DNA of 64,000 nt from contig NZ_VOJA01000004.1 of assembly GCF_007923265.1 (NCBI RefSeq), positions 453,819-517,818 of the forward strand, written 5' to 3'. The translations under genes and the position numbers were made by a program. The notes under the pieces are model-generated. The model did no database searches. It worked only from the letters and a program-made list of their open reading frames with translations, and was not told the origin of the DNA. Position 1 is the stretch's first letter, and each line of letters starts with the position of its first letter. Origin of the DNA: Francisella salimarina. GTDB lineage: Bacteria > Pseudomonadota > Gammaproteobacteria > Francisellales > Francisellaceae. This document shows, piece by piece, positions 26,522 through 36,527 of the stretch.

Positions 26522-27961
26522 GTGAAAAACTTTATAAGAAAAATAAACTTTGATGATTGTATATTTTATTTTCTTACTATTTCAATATTTTGTGTGTTTT
26601 TAATGCCATTTATGAAATATATACCTTTGAATTTAGTGCCCGTATCATCTGGAGGTAAGATTACCGGCTATTTTAATGATACTTTTACAGCTAACCTTCA
26701 TTTGTTTTTTTATAGATACTATATTTTTTTCTATACACTTTGTACAGCTAGTGCAGCTATTTTGCTAAATAAGCAGACCTTCTATAAGCTTATACAAACA
26801 TTTATGAGCTTTAGTAGTATAGTAAGATATGCGATTTGTATGTTTTTTATACTCGGCGTTATATCCTCAGCTTTTGCAATTTCTCCATCGATTGCATTCA
26901 AAGGTGTTAGCGTAACATTTCTGCAATTTATTTGTATATTGTTTATAGCTAGTTACATCAAAGATAACTTAAAGAGTGTACAGTATTTTTATGTAATTAT
27001 TTTACTTTCATTGATATTTTTTGGAGGGGCGTTATTTCTACAGTTATCGTTAGCTAATTATTCAATATATGGATCAGTAGCTGCTGGTAATATACAAAAA
27101 GTTTTATTATTTATATATAACTGTCTAAATCCAAGGTTCTTAGATAATTACTTTAGCTGGTTTATTCCTTTATTGCTTTTACCATGGTTTATTAACCTAA
27201 GACCTATTTATAAAGTAGGATCGTTTATAGCTTTAACAATTGCATGGTTTGTACTGATTAACCATGCATTTAGGACTATATTTGCAGAGTACTTGGTTAT
27301 AATGCCTTTGCTTTTTGTCTTTGCTCGTAAATATTTTAAAATCACAGTTATAGTATTCTGTTTAACTTTATTTTGTAGTGGATTGCTAGAGTTATTTTAT
27401 ACTCATTTTATATCAGCTGTTGATAACACTAATATTAAATCTTCTGCTGATCTTATTCGAGGTGGGTTTAGTGGTAGGATCCCTCTTTGGAATGAAGCTT
27501 TTTGGGTTGGGGTTGAGCATCCTTTTACTGGAGTTGGGCAATGGAATTATTTAGCAATTACAAAAAGACCTGATGGATATCCGCATAATTTACTATTAGA
27601 AATATGGTCACAGTGGGGGATCCCAGCCTTTATTGCTGCGATTATAGTTATTATTACAGCAGTTAAGAATTTACTTAAAAAACGTATAGATATTTGTATC
27701 AATCCTTATCACTGTATGTTTGTGATGATGTTAACAGCTGGAATGATAGATGGTATGTTGAATGCTATGTTTAAGACATCATTGGGGCTCTTTGGTTGTG
27801 TGTTTGTATTTGGCTTTTGCTTATCAATATTTAGTAAGCAGGTTCAAAAAATAGATGGTATGCTTTCATATAGGCATTATTTGTTGGTTGGTTTACCTGT
27901 TGTTGCTAGTATATTTTGTATAACAGTATTACCTCTTATTTTCCCTCCTATGTGGATATGA
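26522..27961 (+). CDS. pglA: PglA/PglL-type protein O-oligosaccharyltransferase
   Basis: 479-residue polytopic membrane protein, about 11-12 helices, with a Wzy_C/O-antigen-ligase domain. The large periplasmic loop reads GGFSGRIPLWNEAFWVGV, then HPFTGVGQWNYL and PHNLLLEIWSQWGIPAF; the HN pair matches the catalytic loop of PglL enzymes. Francisella uses one such enzyme to move a lipid-linked glycan onto Ser/Thr of exported proteins, including PilA and lipoproteins. The start is a GTG 65 bases after lpnB, suggesting expression with the lipoproteins. An O-antigen ligase is the main alternative. Confidence 0.8.
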   Translation: MKNFIRKINFDDCIFYFLTISIFCVFLMPFMKYIPLNLVPVSSGGKITGYFNDTFTANLHLFFYRYYIFFYTLCTASAAILLNKQTFYKLIQTFMSFSSIVRYAICMFFILGVISSAFAISPSIAFKGVSVTFLQFICILFIASYIKDNLKSVQYFYVIILLSLIFFGGALFLQLSLANYSIYGSVAAGNIQKVLLFIYNCLNPRFLDNYFSWFIPLLLLPWFINLRPIYKVGSFIALTIAWFVLINHAFRTIFAEYLVIMPLLFVFARKYFKITVIVFCLTLFCSGLLELFYTHFISAVDNTNIKSSADLIRGGFSGRIPLWNEAFWVGVEHPFTGVGQWNYLAITKRPDGYPHNLLLEIWSQWGIPAFIAAIIVIITAVKNLLKKRIDICINPYHCMFVMMLTAGMIDGMLNAMFKTSLGLFGCVFVFGFCLSIFSKQVQKIDGMLSYRHYLLVGLPVVASIFCITVLPLIFPPMWI

Positions 27962-28096
27962 GCTAGTCATTCTAAAATTGCAGATGCAAATTTTAACTTT
28001 TAGCTTATAAACTTTAAAGATACTAGAGAAGCTTAGTATGTAGGATGTGTTGGTTACTAATATCTAAATAGAAATTTTTTAGATAGCAAAATGTTA

Positions 28097-30394
28097 TTAT
28101 TTGTTTTCTTCCCACGGTACAGCATAATCACATTCTGGATTAGGACATGCTTTTTGTTCACCGTCTTTTTTAGTTGTTTTATGTAGAAGTATTGGTGATT
28201 TACATTTTGGACATTCTTCTTTTATTGGAGGATACCAGTAAGCATTTTTACATTTAGGGAAACCAGAACAAGCATAAAAGACTTTGCCTTTACGAGATTT
28301 TTTCTCAACAATATTATTTTTATTGCATTTTGGACACACTACGCCTGTATCTTTTGGCTTCTCAAGTGGCTCCATGTGCTTACAAGTTGGATAGTTTGAG
28401 CAACCAATAAATTTACCATAACGTCCTTGCTTGATATGTAAATCTGATCCGCACTCTGGGCACTTTCTATCTTCGACAACAGTAGGTTCTTCTTTTTCTA
28501 TTTCTTTGCCGTCACTGTCGACACGACGAGTATATTTACAGGTTGGGTAGTTAGTACAGCCTATAAATCTACCATTTTTGCCTAAGCGAGATGATAGTTT
28601 GCTGCCACATTCAGGACAGTCTTCATCAAGCTCTTCTTGGACTACATCTTTACGAGATACATCTTCAGCAATTTTATTGATTCTCTCAATGAAAGGCTTC
28701 CAGAAGCTGTTTAATACGGTAAGGTAATCATTTTTATGATGCGCAATTTCATCTAATTCTTTTTCTAAGCCAGCGGTATAAGAGTATTCAACATATTTTT
28801 TGAAATATTCTGTCAAAAATTTATTTACGACACGACCTTTATCGGTAGGTATGAAGCGACGTTTTTCAACTTCAACATAGTCTCTTTGTTGGAGTGTTGA
28901 GATTATAGTCGCATAAGTCGAAGGTCTACCAATGCCATACTTCTCTAGGGCTTTGACTAGAGATGCTTCAGTGTATCGAGGTGGAGGTTCAGTTGAATGA
29001 GCTTTGGTTATAATATCTTTAAGAGGAACTTTTTCACCTTTTTCAAATTTTGGTAAAGTTTGTTCATCATTAGACTCTTTTTCATCTTCATCTTTTTCGA
29101 CATTGTAGATTTTTAAGAATCCTGCATCGACAATTACGGTACCAGTTACTCTAAACTTGTGTTTTTCATTTTCTGTGATTAAATCAACAGATGTGCTATT
29201 CAATGTTGCGTGCTTCATCTGACAAGCAATTGTTCTGTTATATATTAGGCTATATAACTTAAATTCATCAGTAGTTAAATAAGGTTTCATAGACTCAGGA
29301 GTTCTACTAGCAGAAGTTACACGAATTGCTTCGTGAGCCTCTTGAGCGTTTTGTGATTTTTTACCAAATACTCTTGGTTTAGATGGCAACATATCCTTAT
29401 CAAACTTAGATTCAATGAAACTTCTGATATCATTAAGAGCGTCATTAGATAAGTTGGTTGAGTCTGTTCTCATGTATGAGATAAGACCAACAGATTCGCC
29501 ATTGCCTAAGTCCATACCTTCATAAAGCTTTTGAGCCGTAGACATTGTTCTCTTGGCAGTAAAGCCTAGCTTTTTTGAAGCTTCCTGTTGCAATGTTGAT
29601 GTTATAAATGGAGGATATGGGTTTCTTCTAGTTTTTTTCTCAGTAATACCTTCTACAATTAAAAATCCACTTGCATCTTTAACAATTGTAGCCTTAGCTT
29701 TTTCAGCATCTTTTTCTGCTGTGAAAGTGAACTGTTCAACTTTAGTGCAGTCAAACTCAGTCAGATTTGCAAAAATTTGTTTTTGCTTGAATATATCAGC
29801 AGTCAAGCTCCAGTAATCTTTTTTAACGAAATTCTCACGCTCAATTTCACGTTCAACTATCATTCTAAGAGCAGGGCTTTGAACTCTTCCAGCAGATAAA
29901 CCACTAGTTATTTTACGCCATAGTAGAGGTGAAAGGTTAAATCCTACAAGAAAGTCTAATGCCTGACGAGCTTTTTGAGCATTAACTAAGTCCATAGATA
30001 GTTCTTTTGGATTTTCTATAGCATTCGTTACAGCTGATTTTGTGATCTCATTAAATGTAACACGATAAACATTTTTATCCTTCAGTAAACGTGCATTTTT
30101 AAGTACTTCTTGTACGTGCCAGGATATGGCTTCTCCTTCTCTATCTGGATCGGTAGCAAGATATATATTTTCTGCATTTTTTGCAGATTTTTTTATTGCA
30201 TCTAAATGTTTCTTGCTCTTTTCACTTGTTGTAAATTTGATTTTAAAATTATCGTTTACATCAATTGATGTATCTTTAGAGGGTATTTCTCGAACATGAC
30301 CAAATGAAGCCAAGATATCAAAATCGTTGCCAAGATATTTTTTTATAGTCTTCGTTTTGGCAGGAGACTCAACAATTACTAAATTTTTTGCCAT
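28097..30394 (-). CDS. topA: DNA topoisomerase I
   Basis: Relaxes negative supercoils by single-strand passage. 765 residues. Toprim domain begins VIVESPAKTKTIKKYLG with TDPDREGEAISWH; the active-site tyrosine lies in GLISYMRTDSTNLS, near residue 310. Four C-terminal zinc ribbons follow from about residue 590, each beginning CP.C. Three have the usual Topo_C shape; the fourth (ECPKCKSPILLH...CPNPECDYAV) ends the protein. The ATG start is clear. Faces pglA convergently. Confidence 0.97.
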   Translation of the reverse strand: MAKNLVIVESPAKTKTIKKYLGNDFDILASFGHVREIPSKDTSIDVNDNFKIKFTTSEKSKKHLDAIKKSAKNAENIYLATDPDREGEAISWHVQEVLKNARLLKDKNVYRVTFNEITKSAVTNAIENPKELSMDLVNAQKARQALDFLVGFNLSPLLWRKITSGLSAGRVQSPALRMIVEREIERENFVKKDYWSLTADIFKQKQIFANLTEFDCTKVEQFTFTAEKDAEKAKATIVKDASGFLIVEGITEKKTRRNPYPPFITSTLQQEASKKLGFTAKRTMSTAQKLYEGMDLGNGESVGLISYMRTDSTNLSNDALNDIRSFIESKFDKDMLPSKPRVFGKKSQNAQEAHEAIRVTSASRTPESMKPYLTTDEFKLYSLIYNRTIACQMKHATLNSTSVDLITENEKHKFRVTGTVIVDAGFLKIYNVEKDEDEKESNDEQTLPKFEKGEKVPLKDIITKAHSTEPPPRYTEASLVKALEKYGIGRPSTYATIISTLQQRDYVEVEKRRFIPTDKGRVVNKFLTEYFKKYVEYSYTAGLEKELDEIAHHKNDYLTVLNSFWKPFIERINKIAEDVSRKDVVQEELDEDCPECGSKLSSRLGKNGRFIGCTNYPTCKYTRRVDSDGKEIEKEEPTVVEDRKCPECGSDLHIKQGRYGKFIGCSNYPTCKHMEPLEKPKDTGVVCPKCNKNNIVEKKSRKGKVFYACSGFPKCKNAYWYPPIKEECPKCKSPILLHKTTKKDGEQKACPNPECDYAVPWEENK

Positions 30395-30592
30395 TTTAAA
30401 CCTTTGAAATAATTTTGTATAAAAAGAGTATTTTTGCGAATACTCGTGAATGAATTAATAAAATATAAGAAAACACTCAGCTTATCAATAGCTAATGTAT
30501 AAAAGTTGGTTTTATAGCAGGCAAATATAGACTATAATTTCCTAAGTACTCTATATAATAAGTTAATTTATATATTTTAAGGTTTTTTTAAA

Positions 30593-31231
30593 ATGAATCA
30601 AAAATGTGCAAAAGTTGTGTCTTTGTTGCAACAAAAAGGTGGCTCGGGAAAAACAACAACGGCAATTAATATTGCGTGTGGCCTAAAAGAGCAAGGCTAT
30701 AAAGTTGCTATAGTTGATATGGATAAAGATAAACCTGATGCATACATGTGGATGACAAAAAACAATGATGCTGGTGATTTTGTTTATAACCTTGACGAGA
30801 AGAATGTAAGAGAAAAGGTTATAGAATTAAAACAAAACTTAGACTTTGTTGTTATTGATACTCCACCTAATTTCCAAACTGCAGCCCTAAAGTCAGCTTT
30901 GCTCTCTGACTTGGTGGTTATACCATGTTCTCCAAGTGGAATGGACTTATCAGGTCTGATAGAGGCTAAGGATTTGGCTTTAACAGCTGAAAAGCCATAT
31001 AAGTTTTTTGCAAATAGAGTGCAGATGCAATCGAATATGGCAAAGAGTTTACTAGAGTTTTTTGAAGAAGATGGAAATTATTTTGAAGCTTATGTATCTC
31101 AAAGTGTTAAGTTTATAGAAGCTGAAGCTGAGGGTGTATATGTGGGTGAGTATGCAAAGCAAAGTAAAGTACATATTCAAGTTAAAAAATTAGCTAGAGA
31201 AATAGTTGAGTTTTTTGGGGAAGAAAAATAA
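30593..31231 (+). CDS. parA: ParA/ParF-like partition ATPase
   Basis: 212 residues, the size of small plasmid ParA (type Ib/ParF) rather than chromosomal Soj of about 260. Deviant Walker A is KGGSGKTT (15-22) with the signature lysine K15. A second acidic motif reads VDMDKDKP and Walker B lies in FVVIDTPP. There is no N-terminal DNA-binding domain. The gene overlaps parB by one base (TAATG). It may segregate the chromosome or be a domesticated plasmid module. Confidence 0.88.
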   Translation: MNQKCAKVVSLLQQKGGSGKTTTAINIACGLKEQGYKVAIVDMDKDKPDAYMWMTKNNDAGDFVYNLDEKNVREKVIELKQNLDFVVIDTPPNFQTAALKSALLSDLVVIPCSPSGMDLSGLIEAKDLALTAEKPYKFFANRVQMQSNMAKSLLEFFEEDGNYFEAYVSQSVKFIEAEAEGVYVGEYAKQSKVHIQVKKLAREIVEFFGEEK

Positions 31232-32145
31232 TGGCCAAGAAAGTTTCTTTAATGAATCGTAAAACTAATTCTAAAGTTCATGATGCAGTAGCTCAAGAAA
31301 AAAAAGATATTCTCAGAGCTATGCAACTACAAGAGCTTAGTGATCAAGCAAGTAAAGTGGGCCAGCTTTTTGAATTACCTTTGAATCTTGTTAAACCTGA
31401 TGCTAATCAGCCAAGAAAGACATTTAAAAACATTGATTCTCTTGCGGAAAGTATCCGAGAAAATGGTGTTATTCAGCCAATTATTGTTACTGCTAAAAAA
31501 AATGATGGAGCACATCATATCATTGCTGGAGAGAGAAGATATTTAGCAAGTCAAAAAGCGGGATTGACAACTATACCGTGTATTGTAAGGCAAGAAGAGT
31601 CTGATGCAAGTATTATTTTATTACAGCTTTTAGAAAATGATCAAAGAGAGAATGTATCACCATTTGAAGAAGCAGATGCATTAAGAGATCTGATCGAAAA
31701 TAAGAATGTCAAAAAATCTGATATAGCTAAGGTTTTAGGTCGAGATAATAGTTGGATATCGATGCGTCTAAAAATAGCTGATGCAGAAGATAATATCCGT
31801 GAATTATCAAATAAAGGTATTATTGAGGATGTAAGGACTCTATATGAGCTTAAAAAGTTCGCAGAAGAAATACCTCAAGGGGCTGAAGAATTTGTAAAGA
31901 AAGCTTTAGAAAATAAAATATCAGGCTCGTATCGTAGTGCTATTACTAGATATAGAGATAACTGGAAGCGTAAAGCTGAGGTCCTAGATAGTGAAAGAAT
32001 TGATGTGATAAATATCAAAAACATTTCTAAGGATGGTAATCTTTTAACTATAAAAGGTGCTCGTGGTGGTTCTAAGAATCATAGCTATACTTTTGAAATG
32101 ACAGAAGAGTTTAAAAAAATACTATTTGATGCACTAATAAACTAA
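31231..32145 (+). CDS. parB: ParB/KorB-like partition protein
   Basis: 304 residues. The CTPase/ParB domain has DANQPRKTF and GERRYLAS (100-107, the GERR motif that binds CTP in ParB). A helix-turn-helix at about 161-182 (SDIAKVLGRDNSWISMRL) is followed by a KorB-like region and a C-terminal dimer module. I found no canonical TGTTTCACGTGAAACA parS site in the window. Its start overlaps parA and it lies 12 bases from the following amidotransferase gene. Confidence 0.88.
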   Translation: MAKKVSLMNRKTNSKVHDAVAQEKKDILRAMQLQELSDQASKVGQLFELPLNLVKPDANQPRKTFKNIDSLAESIRENGVIQPIIVTAKKNDGAHHIIAGERRYLASQKAGLTTIPCIVRQEESDASIILLQLLENDQRENVSPFEEADALRDLIENKNVKKSDIAKVLGRDNSWISMRLKIADAEDNIRELSNKGIIEDVRTLYELKKFAEEIPQGAEEFVKKALENKISGSYRSAITRYRDNWKRKAEVLDSERIDVINIKNISKDGNLLTIKGARGGSKNHSYTFEMTEEFKKILFDALIN

Positions 32146-32157
32146 TGTAAATATAAG

Positions 32158-32865
32158 ATGAAAATAGCAATATTACAAACAGATCACATTCCAGAGCATC
32201 GACGTGGAGTTGCAGGTGGTAATTATCCTGATATGTTTGCCAATCTTTTTTTTAAGTTATCAGTGGTTGTTGATTTTGATATTTATGATGTGACTATCCA
32301 AGAATATCCCGATAATTATGATGAATATGATGGCTTTATTATTACAGGCAGTAAAGCTACAGCTTTTGATAATCTTTCATGGATAGTTAAGCTAAAAACA
32401 GAGATAAAGAATCTCTATCAGCAAAACAAAAAAATTATAGGTATCTGTTTTGGACATCAAATTTTGGCTCAAGCCTTAGGTGGTAGAGTCGAGAGAGGGC
32501 CTATGGGGTTTGCTGTAGGGGTACGTAATGTTGAAGTTCTTACAAAAAAACCGTGGATGAGTCCATTTCATAATTATTTGAGTCTATTGTTTTATCATCA
32601 GGATATGATAGTCGAGTTGCCTGAGGATGCAGAGCTAATAAGCACAAGTGACTACTGCAAGGTACAGATGTTTTGTATTAATAATCATGTTTTGGGGATA
32701 CAAGCACATCCTGAGATGCTAAAAGTGCATAATCATGCTCTTATAAAAGAATATCAAGATGATATAAAAAATGAGTTTCATCATGCTTTAGAAAGTTTGA
32801 GGATTAGGGATAATAGTTTGATAATAGCCCATTGGATGGCTAATTTTTTTGAGTATAAGGATTAG
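32158..32865 (+). CDS. class I glutamine amidotransferase-like protein
   Basis: 235 residues. The triad residues are visible: nucleophile C97 in GICFGHQ, H184 and E186 in IQAHPEM. The family is GATase1 (GMP synthase-like, YqhD/YfeJ type), found in free-standing enzymes of unknown substrate. No synthetase domain is fused. Its start lies 12 bases after parB and its end is two bases before the SGNH hydrolase gene, so it probably belongs to the par operon. Confidence 0.82.
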   Translation: MKIAILQTDHIPEHRRGVAGGNYPDMFANLFFKLSVVVDFDIYDVTIQEYPDNYDEYDGFIITGSKATAFDNLSWIVKLKTEIKNLYQQNKKIIGICFGHQILAQALGGRVERGPMGFAVGVRNVEVLTKKPWMSPFHNYLSLLFYHQDMIVELPEDAELISTSDYCKVQMFCINNHVLGIQAHPEMLKVHNHALIKEYQDDIKNEFHHALESLRIRDNSLIIAHWMANFFEYKD

Positions 32866-32867
32866 AT

Positions 32868-33749
32868 ATGCAACAAATAGGTAGAATTGTAGTCTTCGGG
32901 GACAGCCTTTTAGATAATGGTAATATTATGAAGACATTAGATATACCGGGTAAACCATATCATAATGGAAGATTTTCAAATGGTCTTGTTTCGACTGAGG
33001 TACTGGCCGAAATATTGGCTAAAGACCAAAAAACGCAGGAAATTAAGCATAAAAATTATGCTATTGGAGGTGCTTTAACTCATGGAGCCAATCCTTCTTC
33101 GCTACTAAAATTTCATTCTTTTTCAGTATCTGATCAGGTTGCTAGATTTGAGAATGAAGAAGGTCGTTTTGCTAATGATGACTTGGTTATTGTGAATGGT
33201 GGAGCAAATAACTTCATGTTTATGGTATACAATGAAATACCATATATAAATTTGATGCCGAAGTTCAGAGTGGCAAGAGATTTGAGTAAAATCGTCCGTA
33301 AAGTTATAAAAATGGGAGCTAAAAATATAATCTTGTGGAATATTCCTGATGTGACTAGAGCTCCGGGGTACAAAGAGTATCTTTCTAACTGGGTTGGTAA
33401 GTTCTTTAAATCATATTTGAAGACTAATGTGAATTTGCAAAATGGACTATTAAGAAATCGTGTTGCAGAGTTGCAGATGCTTTTTCCCAATGTTAATCTT
33501 AAGCTTTTTGATTTCTTTACCTTATTAAACGATTGTATTGATTCTCCAAGAAAATATGGGTTTGAGAATGTTACTGATGCATGTATTGATAGCTATGGCG
33601 GTGCAGATTCTTTAGGTAATATCCAGTATGATATAGATATACTTGGTGATCCTGAAAAATACTTGTGTTGGGATTATTGTCATCCAACAGCAAAAGCTAA
33701 TAAGGTTGTTGCTAATAGGATGCTAGAGTTATGGAAGCATGATATTTAG
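32868..33749 (+). CDS. SGNH/GDSL-family lipase/esterase
   Basis: 293 residues. Block I is VVFGDSLLDNGN with nucleophile S13, block III contains NGGANNF, and block V is DYCHPTAKANKVV with the Asp/His pair. This matches GDSL phospholipases/thermolabile haemolysin-like esterases. There is no signal peptide at the annotated start, so a cytosolic or non-classically exported enzyme is likely. Substrate unknown. It ends the par-associated operon. Confidence 0.85.
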   Translation: MQQIGRIVVFGDSLLDNGNIMKTLDIPGKPYHNGRFSNGLVSTEVLAEILAKDQKTQEIKHKNYAIGGALTHGANPSSLLKFHSFSVSDQVARFENEEGRFANDDLVIVNGGANNFMFMVYNEIPYINLMPKFRVARDLSKIVRKVIKMGAKNIILWNIPDVTRAPGYKEYLSNWVGKFFKSYLKTNVNLQNGLLRNRVAELQMLFPNVNLKLFDFFTLLNDCIDSPRKYGFENVTDACIDSYGGADSLGNIQYDIDILGDPEKYLCWDYCHPTAKANKVVANRMLELWKHDI

Positions 33750-33793
33750 ATTTAATAATAGAATCTCTTAAACCCTTTTGTGAATTCAGTTAA

Positions 33794-34594
33794 ATGCTTA
33801 TGCAAGATACTTTAACTACTGATTTTGATCCGGAAAACTATTCAAATGCTTTAATTGTAGGAAAATCTCAAGTTAAAGACTGTGATGAGGAGTCTGAATA
33901 TCATAGTCATTCTAAAGCTCAATTAATATTGCCAACTAAGGGGCTTATTCAGTCAAATGTCGAGGCTAATATTTGGGCAGTACCTTTAGGCAGTGCATTA
34001 TGGATTCCTAGTTATGTTTATCATAGTAATTTAATCACAAAAGGTGGTGAAGTGTGTATGGCTTTCGTAGATAAGTCAATGCTTGCTAATATGCCGAAGA
34101 AGGCTTGTGTGCTATACATATCTCCTCTGATAAAAGAGTTGATTCTATACTTATCACAACAAAGAGTTTTAGACCAATTGAATTATGAAAATCAAAAAAT
34201 AGCTAGTGTTTTAGTTGACCAATTATCAAAAATGTTACCAACATTTTATAATTTTTCTTTACCTTCAGAAAAGATTTTACAAGAAGTAGCTCTTCAATGG
34301 CTCAGTAAACCAACAAAATATAAATATATATCTGATATGGCTTATGAATGTTCTGTTAGTAGTAAGACTTTGGCAAGGAAAATCAAAAAAAATATAGGGA
34401 TGAATTTTAGTGATTGGAAAAAACAATTGCATATTGTTGTAGCGCTACAAAAATTATATGAAGGTTATTCAGTAAATTGGGTTTCTGAGTACTTAGGGTA
34501 TGAATCGACGAGTACTTTTGTTACTTTCTTTAAGAGGATTTTTAAATGTTCTCCTAAAAAGTATGTTAAAGACTATTGTCAGAGTAATTTTTAA
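33794..34594 (+). CDS. AraC-family transcriptional regulator
   Basis: 266 residues. An N-terminal cupin-like sensor contains HSHSKAQLILPTKG and VPLGSALWIPSYVYH. A C-terminal pair of helix-turn-helix motifs follows, with SSKTLARKIKKNIGMNFSDW and the second-helix signature YLGYESTSTFVTFFKRIFKCSPKKY. The sensor pattern is that of the NimR/YeaM group. It converges on, and overlaps by four bases, a CynX/NimT-like transporter gene, which it may control. Confidence 0.87.
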   Translation: MLMQDTLTTDFDPENYSNALIVGKSQVKDCDEESEYHSHSKAQLILPTKGLIQSNVEANIWAVPLGSALWIPSYVYHSNLITKGGEVCMAFVDKSMLANMPKKACVLYISPLIKELILYLSQQRVLDQLNYENQKIASVLVDQLSKMLPTFYNFSLPSEKILQEVALQWLSKPTKYKYISDMAYECSVSSKTLARKIKKNIGMNFSDWKKQLHIVVALQKLYEGYSVNWVSEYLGYESTSTFVTFFKRIFKCSPKKYVKDYCQSNF

Positions 34595-35790
34595 ATATCA
34601 TCAACGCTTATTTTTTCAGGATTTGCAACAAAAAGTGAAAAAATAACCATAATAACCGTTACACAAAGACAAATAATAAGAGGTAACTTCCAGCTAGAAG
34701 TTATTTGATGGAATGTCCCAGTTATAATAGGACCTAAAGCGGCTAATATATAGGCTATTGATTGAGATTTACCAGAAAGGACAGCAGCTAGTTGTGTATT
34801 ACTAGTTCTGATGCCTATCAATATTAAGCTGACCATAAATGCACCACCAATTCCTACTCCTAGCATTATAATTGCAATAAAAGTAAATACATTAAGTAAA
34901 AGCAATAAAGTTCCTAAAAAATTACATAATGCAAATACTAATGTAAGAATATTTTTGTTTTTTAATATTCTCATAAGAGGAGTTATCATCAATACAGGAA
35001 GGCTTGATGATATTTGAAATAACCCTGCTAAATAACCAGCATTCTGAATAGAGTATCCTTTGCTTTCTAGAATGGAAGGAATCCATGTGGAAAGAGTGTA
35101 CATAAGTATACCGCTACATGATAAGAATATACTTATTTGCCATGCGATCTTAGATTTCCAGATGTGGCTATGGAGATTTGTGGAGTTATTATTTTTTGGT
35201 AATAGGGTTTTATTCTTAAGCTGAGGTAGCCATATAATTAAAGTTATTATACCAAGTATAGCAACACTTGATAATGCTAGTGTTAAGCCAGAATTGTCTG
35301 AGTAAGAGAGTCTTTGTGCTAGATGCATAATTGGTATCATTAAACTAATGGTTAGCCAAGATCCTAGCCCCATCATTAATCCATACACGGATATCATAAT
35401 GGGTATATTGTTTGGAAATTTTTTCTTTATAAAAACTGGGATAAGAACATTAGATATGGTGATACCAATACCGATAATGATGGTACCTAAAAATATTGAA
35501 TATATATTAATATGAGAGCGTATTAATATACCAAGAGTTATCAATATTATAGATACTATTAAGCTTGTTTCCAACGAGAGTTTTTTTGTAAAAGAAAAAA
35601 TAAATACAGATAATGTTGCAAAAATTAGTAATGGTAGGCTAACTAATAGTCCGGCGGTTACTGGAGAAATATTAATTGTATTTACAATATTTGTAAGTAG
35701 TGGTGATACTGATGTAATAGGGGCTCTTAAAATAGAGGCTATTAGAACAATTCCAATAAAGCAAATAAATAACTGTTTAGTATTTTTCAT
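34591..35790 (-). CDS. MFS transporter, CynX/NimT family
   Basis: 399 residues, about 12 helices. The start LRAPITSVSPLLTNI with INISPVTAGLLVSLPLLIFA matches the CynX/NimT branch of the major facilitator superfamily (cyanate, 2-nitroimidazole exporters). PETxQSIxY-type residues are present as AVLSGKSQSIAYILAALGPI. The actual substrate is unknown. It is convergent with an AraC regulator. Confidence 0.85.
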   Translation of the reverse strand: MKNTKQLFICFIGIVLIASILRAPITSVSPLLTNIVNTINISPVTAGLLVSLPLLIFATLSVFIFSFTKKLSLETSLIVSIILITLGILIRSHINIYSIFLGTIIIGIGITISNVLIPVFIKKKFPNNIPIMISVYGLMMGLGSWLTISLMIPIMHLAQRLSYSDNSGLTLALSSVAILGIITLIIWLPQLKNKTLLPKNNNSTNLHSHIWKSKIAWQISIFLSCSGILMYTLSTWIPSILESKGYSIQNAGYLAGLFQISSSLPVLMITPLMRILKNKNILTLVFALCNFLGTLLLLLNVFTFIAIIMLGVGIGGAFMVSLILIGIRTSNTQLAAVLSGKSQSIAYILAALGPIITGTFHQITSSWKLPLIICLCVTVIMVIFSLFVANPEKISVDDI

Positions 35791-35906
35791 TTAATTATAT
35801 TGATATGTTTTGGTACTTATATCTTATGATATTTATTTTTTTAGGAGGGACTATTTATTTGGTTTAGAGGACATTTCAGCTGTGAAGAACCATCTTAATA
35901 AAATAT

Positions 35907-36527
35907 CTACCCTTTAAATCCGTCAGCCACTATATAGAATTCTCTAGATTTGGGTCTTGATGATTTAGGTTTGAACTGTACAACTTTGTTAAAAGATTCT
36001 CTCACTAGTTTAATATACTCATCACTACCTTGACCTTGAAATACTTTTGCAACAAATGAGCCGTTTTTGTTGAGATTAGTATTGGCAAAGTCTAAGGCCA
36101 GCTCAAGGAGGTGGATAGATCTAGCTTGATCAGAAGTTTTGTTACCACTAAGATTAGGAGACATATCAGATATTACACAGTCAATTTTTCTATTATTGAT
36201 GAGTTGAATTAGTTTATCGTAAGTTTCATCACTTGAAAAATCACCTTGAATAAATTCTACTCCAGCAATTGGAGTCATATCAAGCAAATCTAAAGCAATA
36301 AGTTTACCTTTATTCCCTATGAATTTTATTACTTGCTCTGACCAGCCTCCTGGAGCAGCTCCAAGATCAACTATAAACATATTCTGTTTAAATAAATTGT
36401 ATTTATCTTGTATTTCAAGGATTTTAAAACTTGCTCGACTACGATAGCCAAGTTTATTAGCTTGAGCTACATAGTAATCAGAAGTATGCTCTTGAATCCA
36501 TTTTTTAGTAGTAGAACCTTTAGACAT
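35907..36527 (-). CDS. rlmE: 23S rRNA 2'-O-methyltransferase (U2552)
   Basis: 206 residues of the FtsJ/RrmJ family, which methylates the ribose of 23S U2552 with SAM during late 50S assembly. SAM motif [15 protein letters not shown] follows the start SKGSTTKKW...[30 protein letters not shown] gives the catalytic Asp, and SFVAKVFQG the catalytic Lys. The C-terminal [18 protein letters not shown] is typical. Isolated gene. Confidence 0.95.
   Translation of the reverse strand: MSKGSTTKKWIQEHTSDYYVAQANKLGYRSRASFKILEIQDKYNLFKQNMFIVDLGAAPGGWSEQVIKFIGNKGKLIALDLLDMTPIAGVEFIQGDFSSDETYDKLIQLINNRKIDCVISDMSPNLSGNKTSDQARSIHLLELALDFANTNLNKNGSFVAKVFQGQGSDEYIKLVRESFNKVVQFKPKSSRPKSREFYIVADGFKG

Noticed and set aside
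27973..27995. Imperfect hairpin between pglA and topA (AAAATTGCA/TGCAAATTTT)
   Set aside because: Position suits a bidirectional terminator, but the stem has a bulge and is mostly A-T; not strong enough to list.
30593..32145. Search for a parS site near parAB
   Set aside because: No sequence close to the Spo0J-type parS consensus was seen; the plasmid-like ParB may use a different site.
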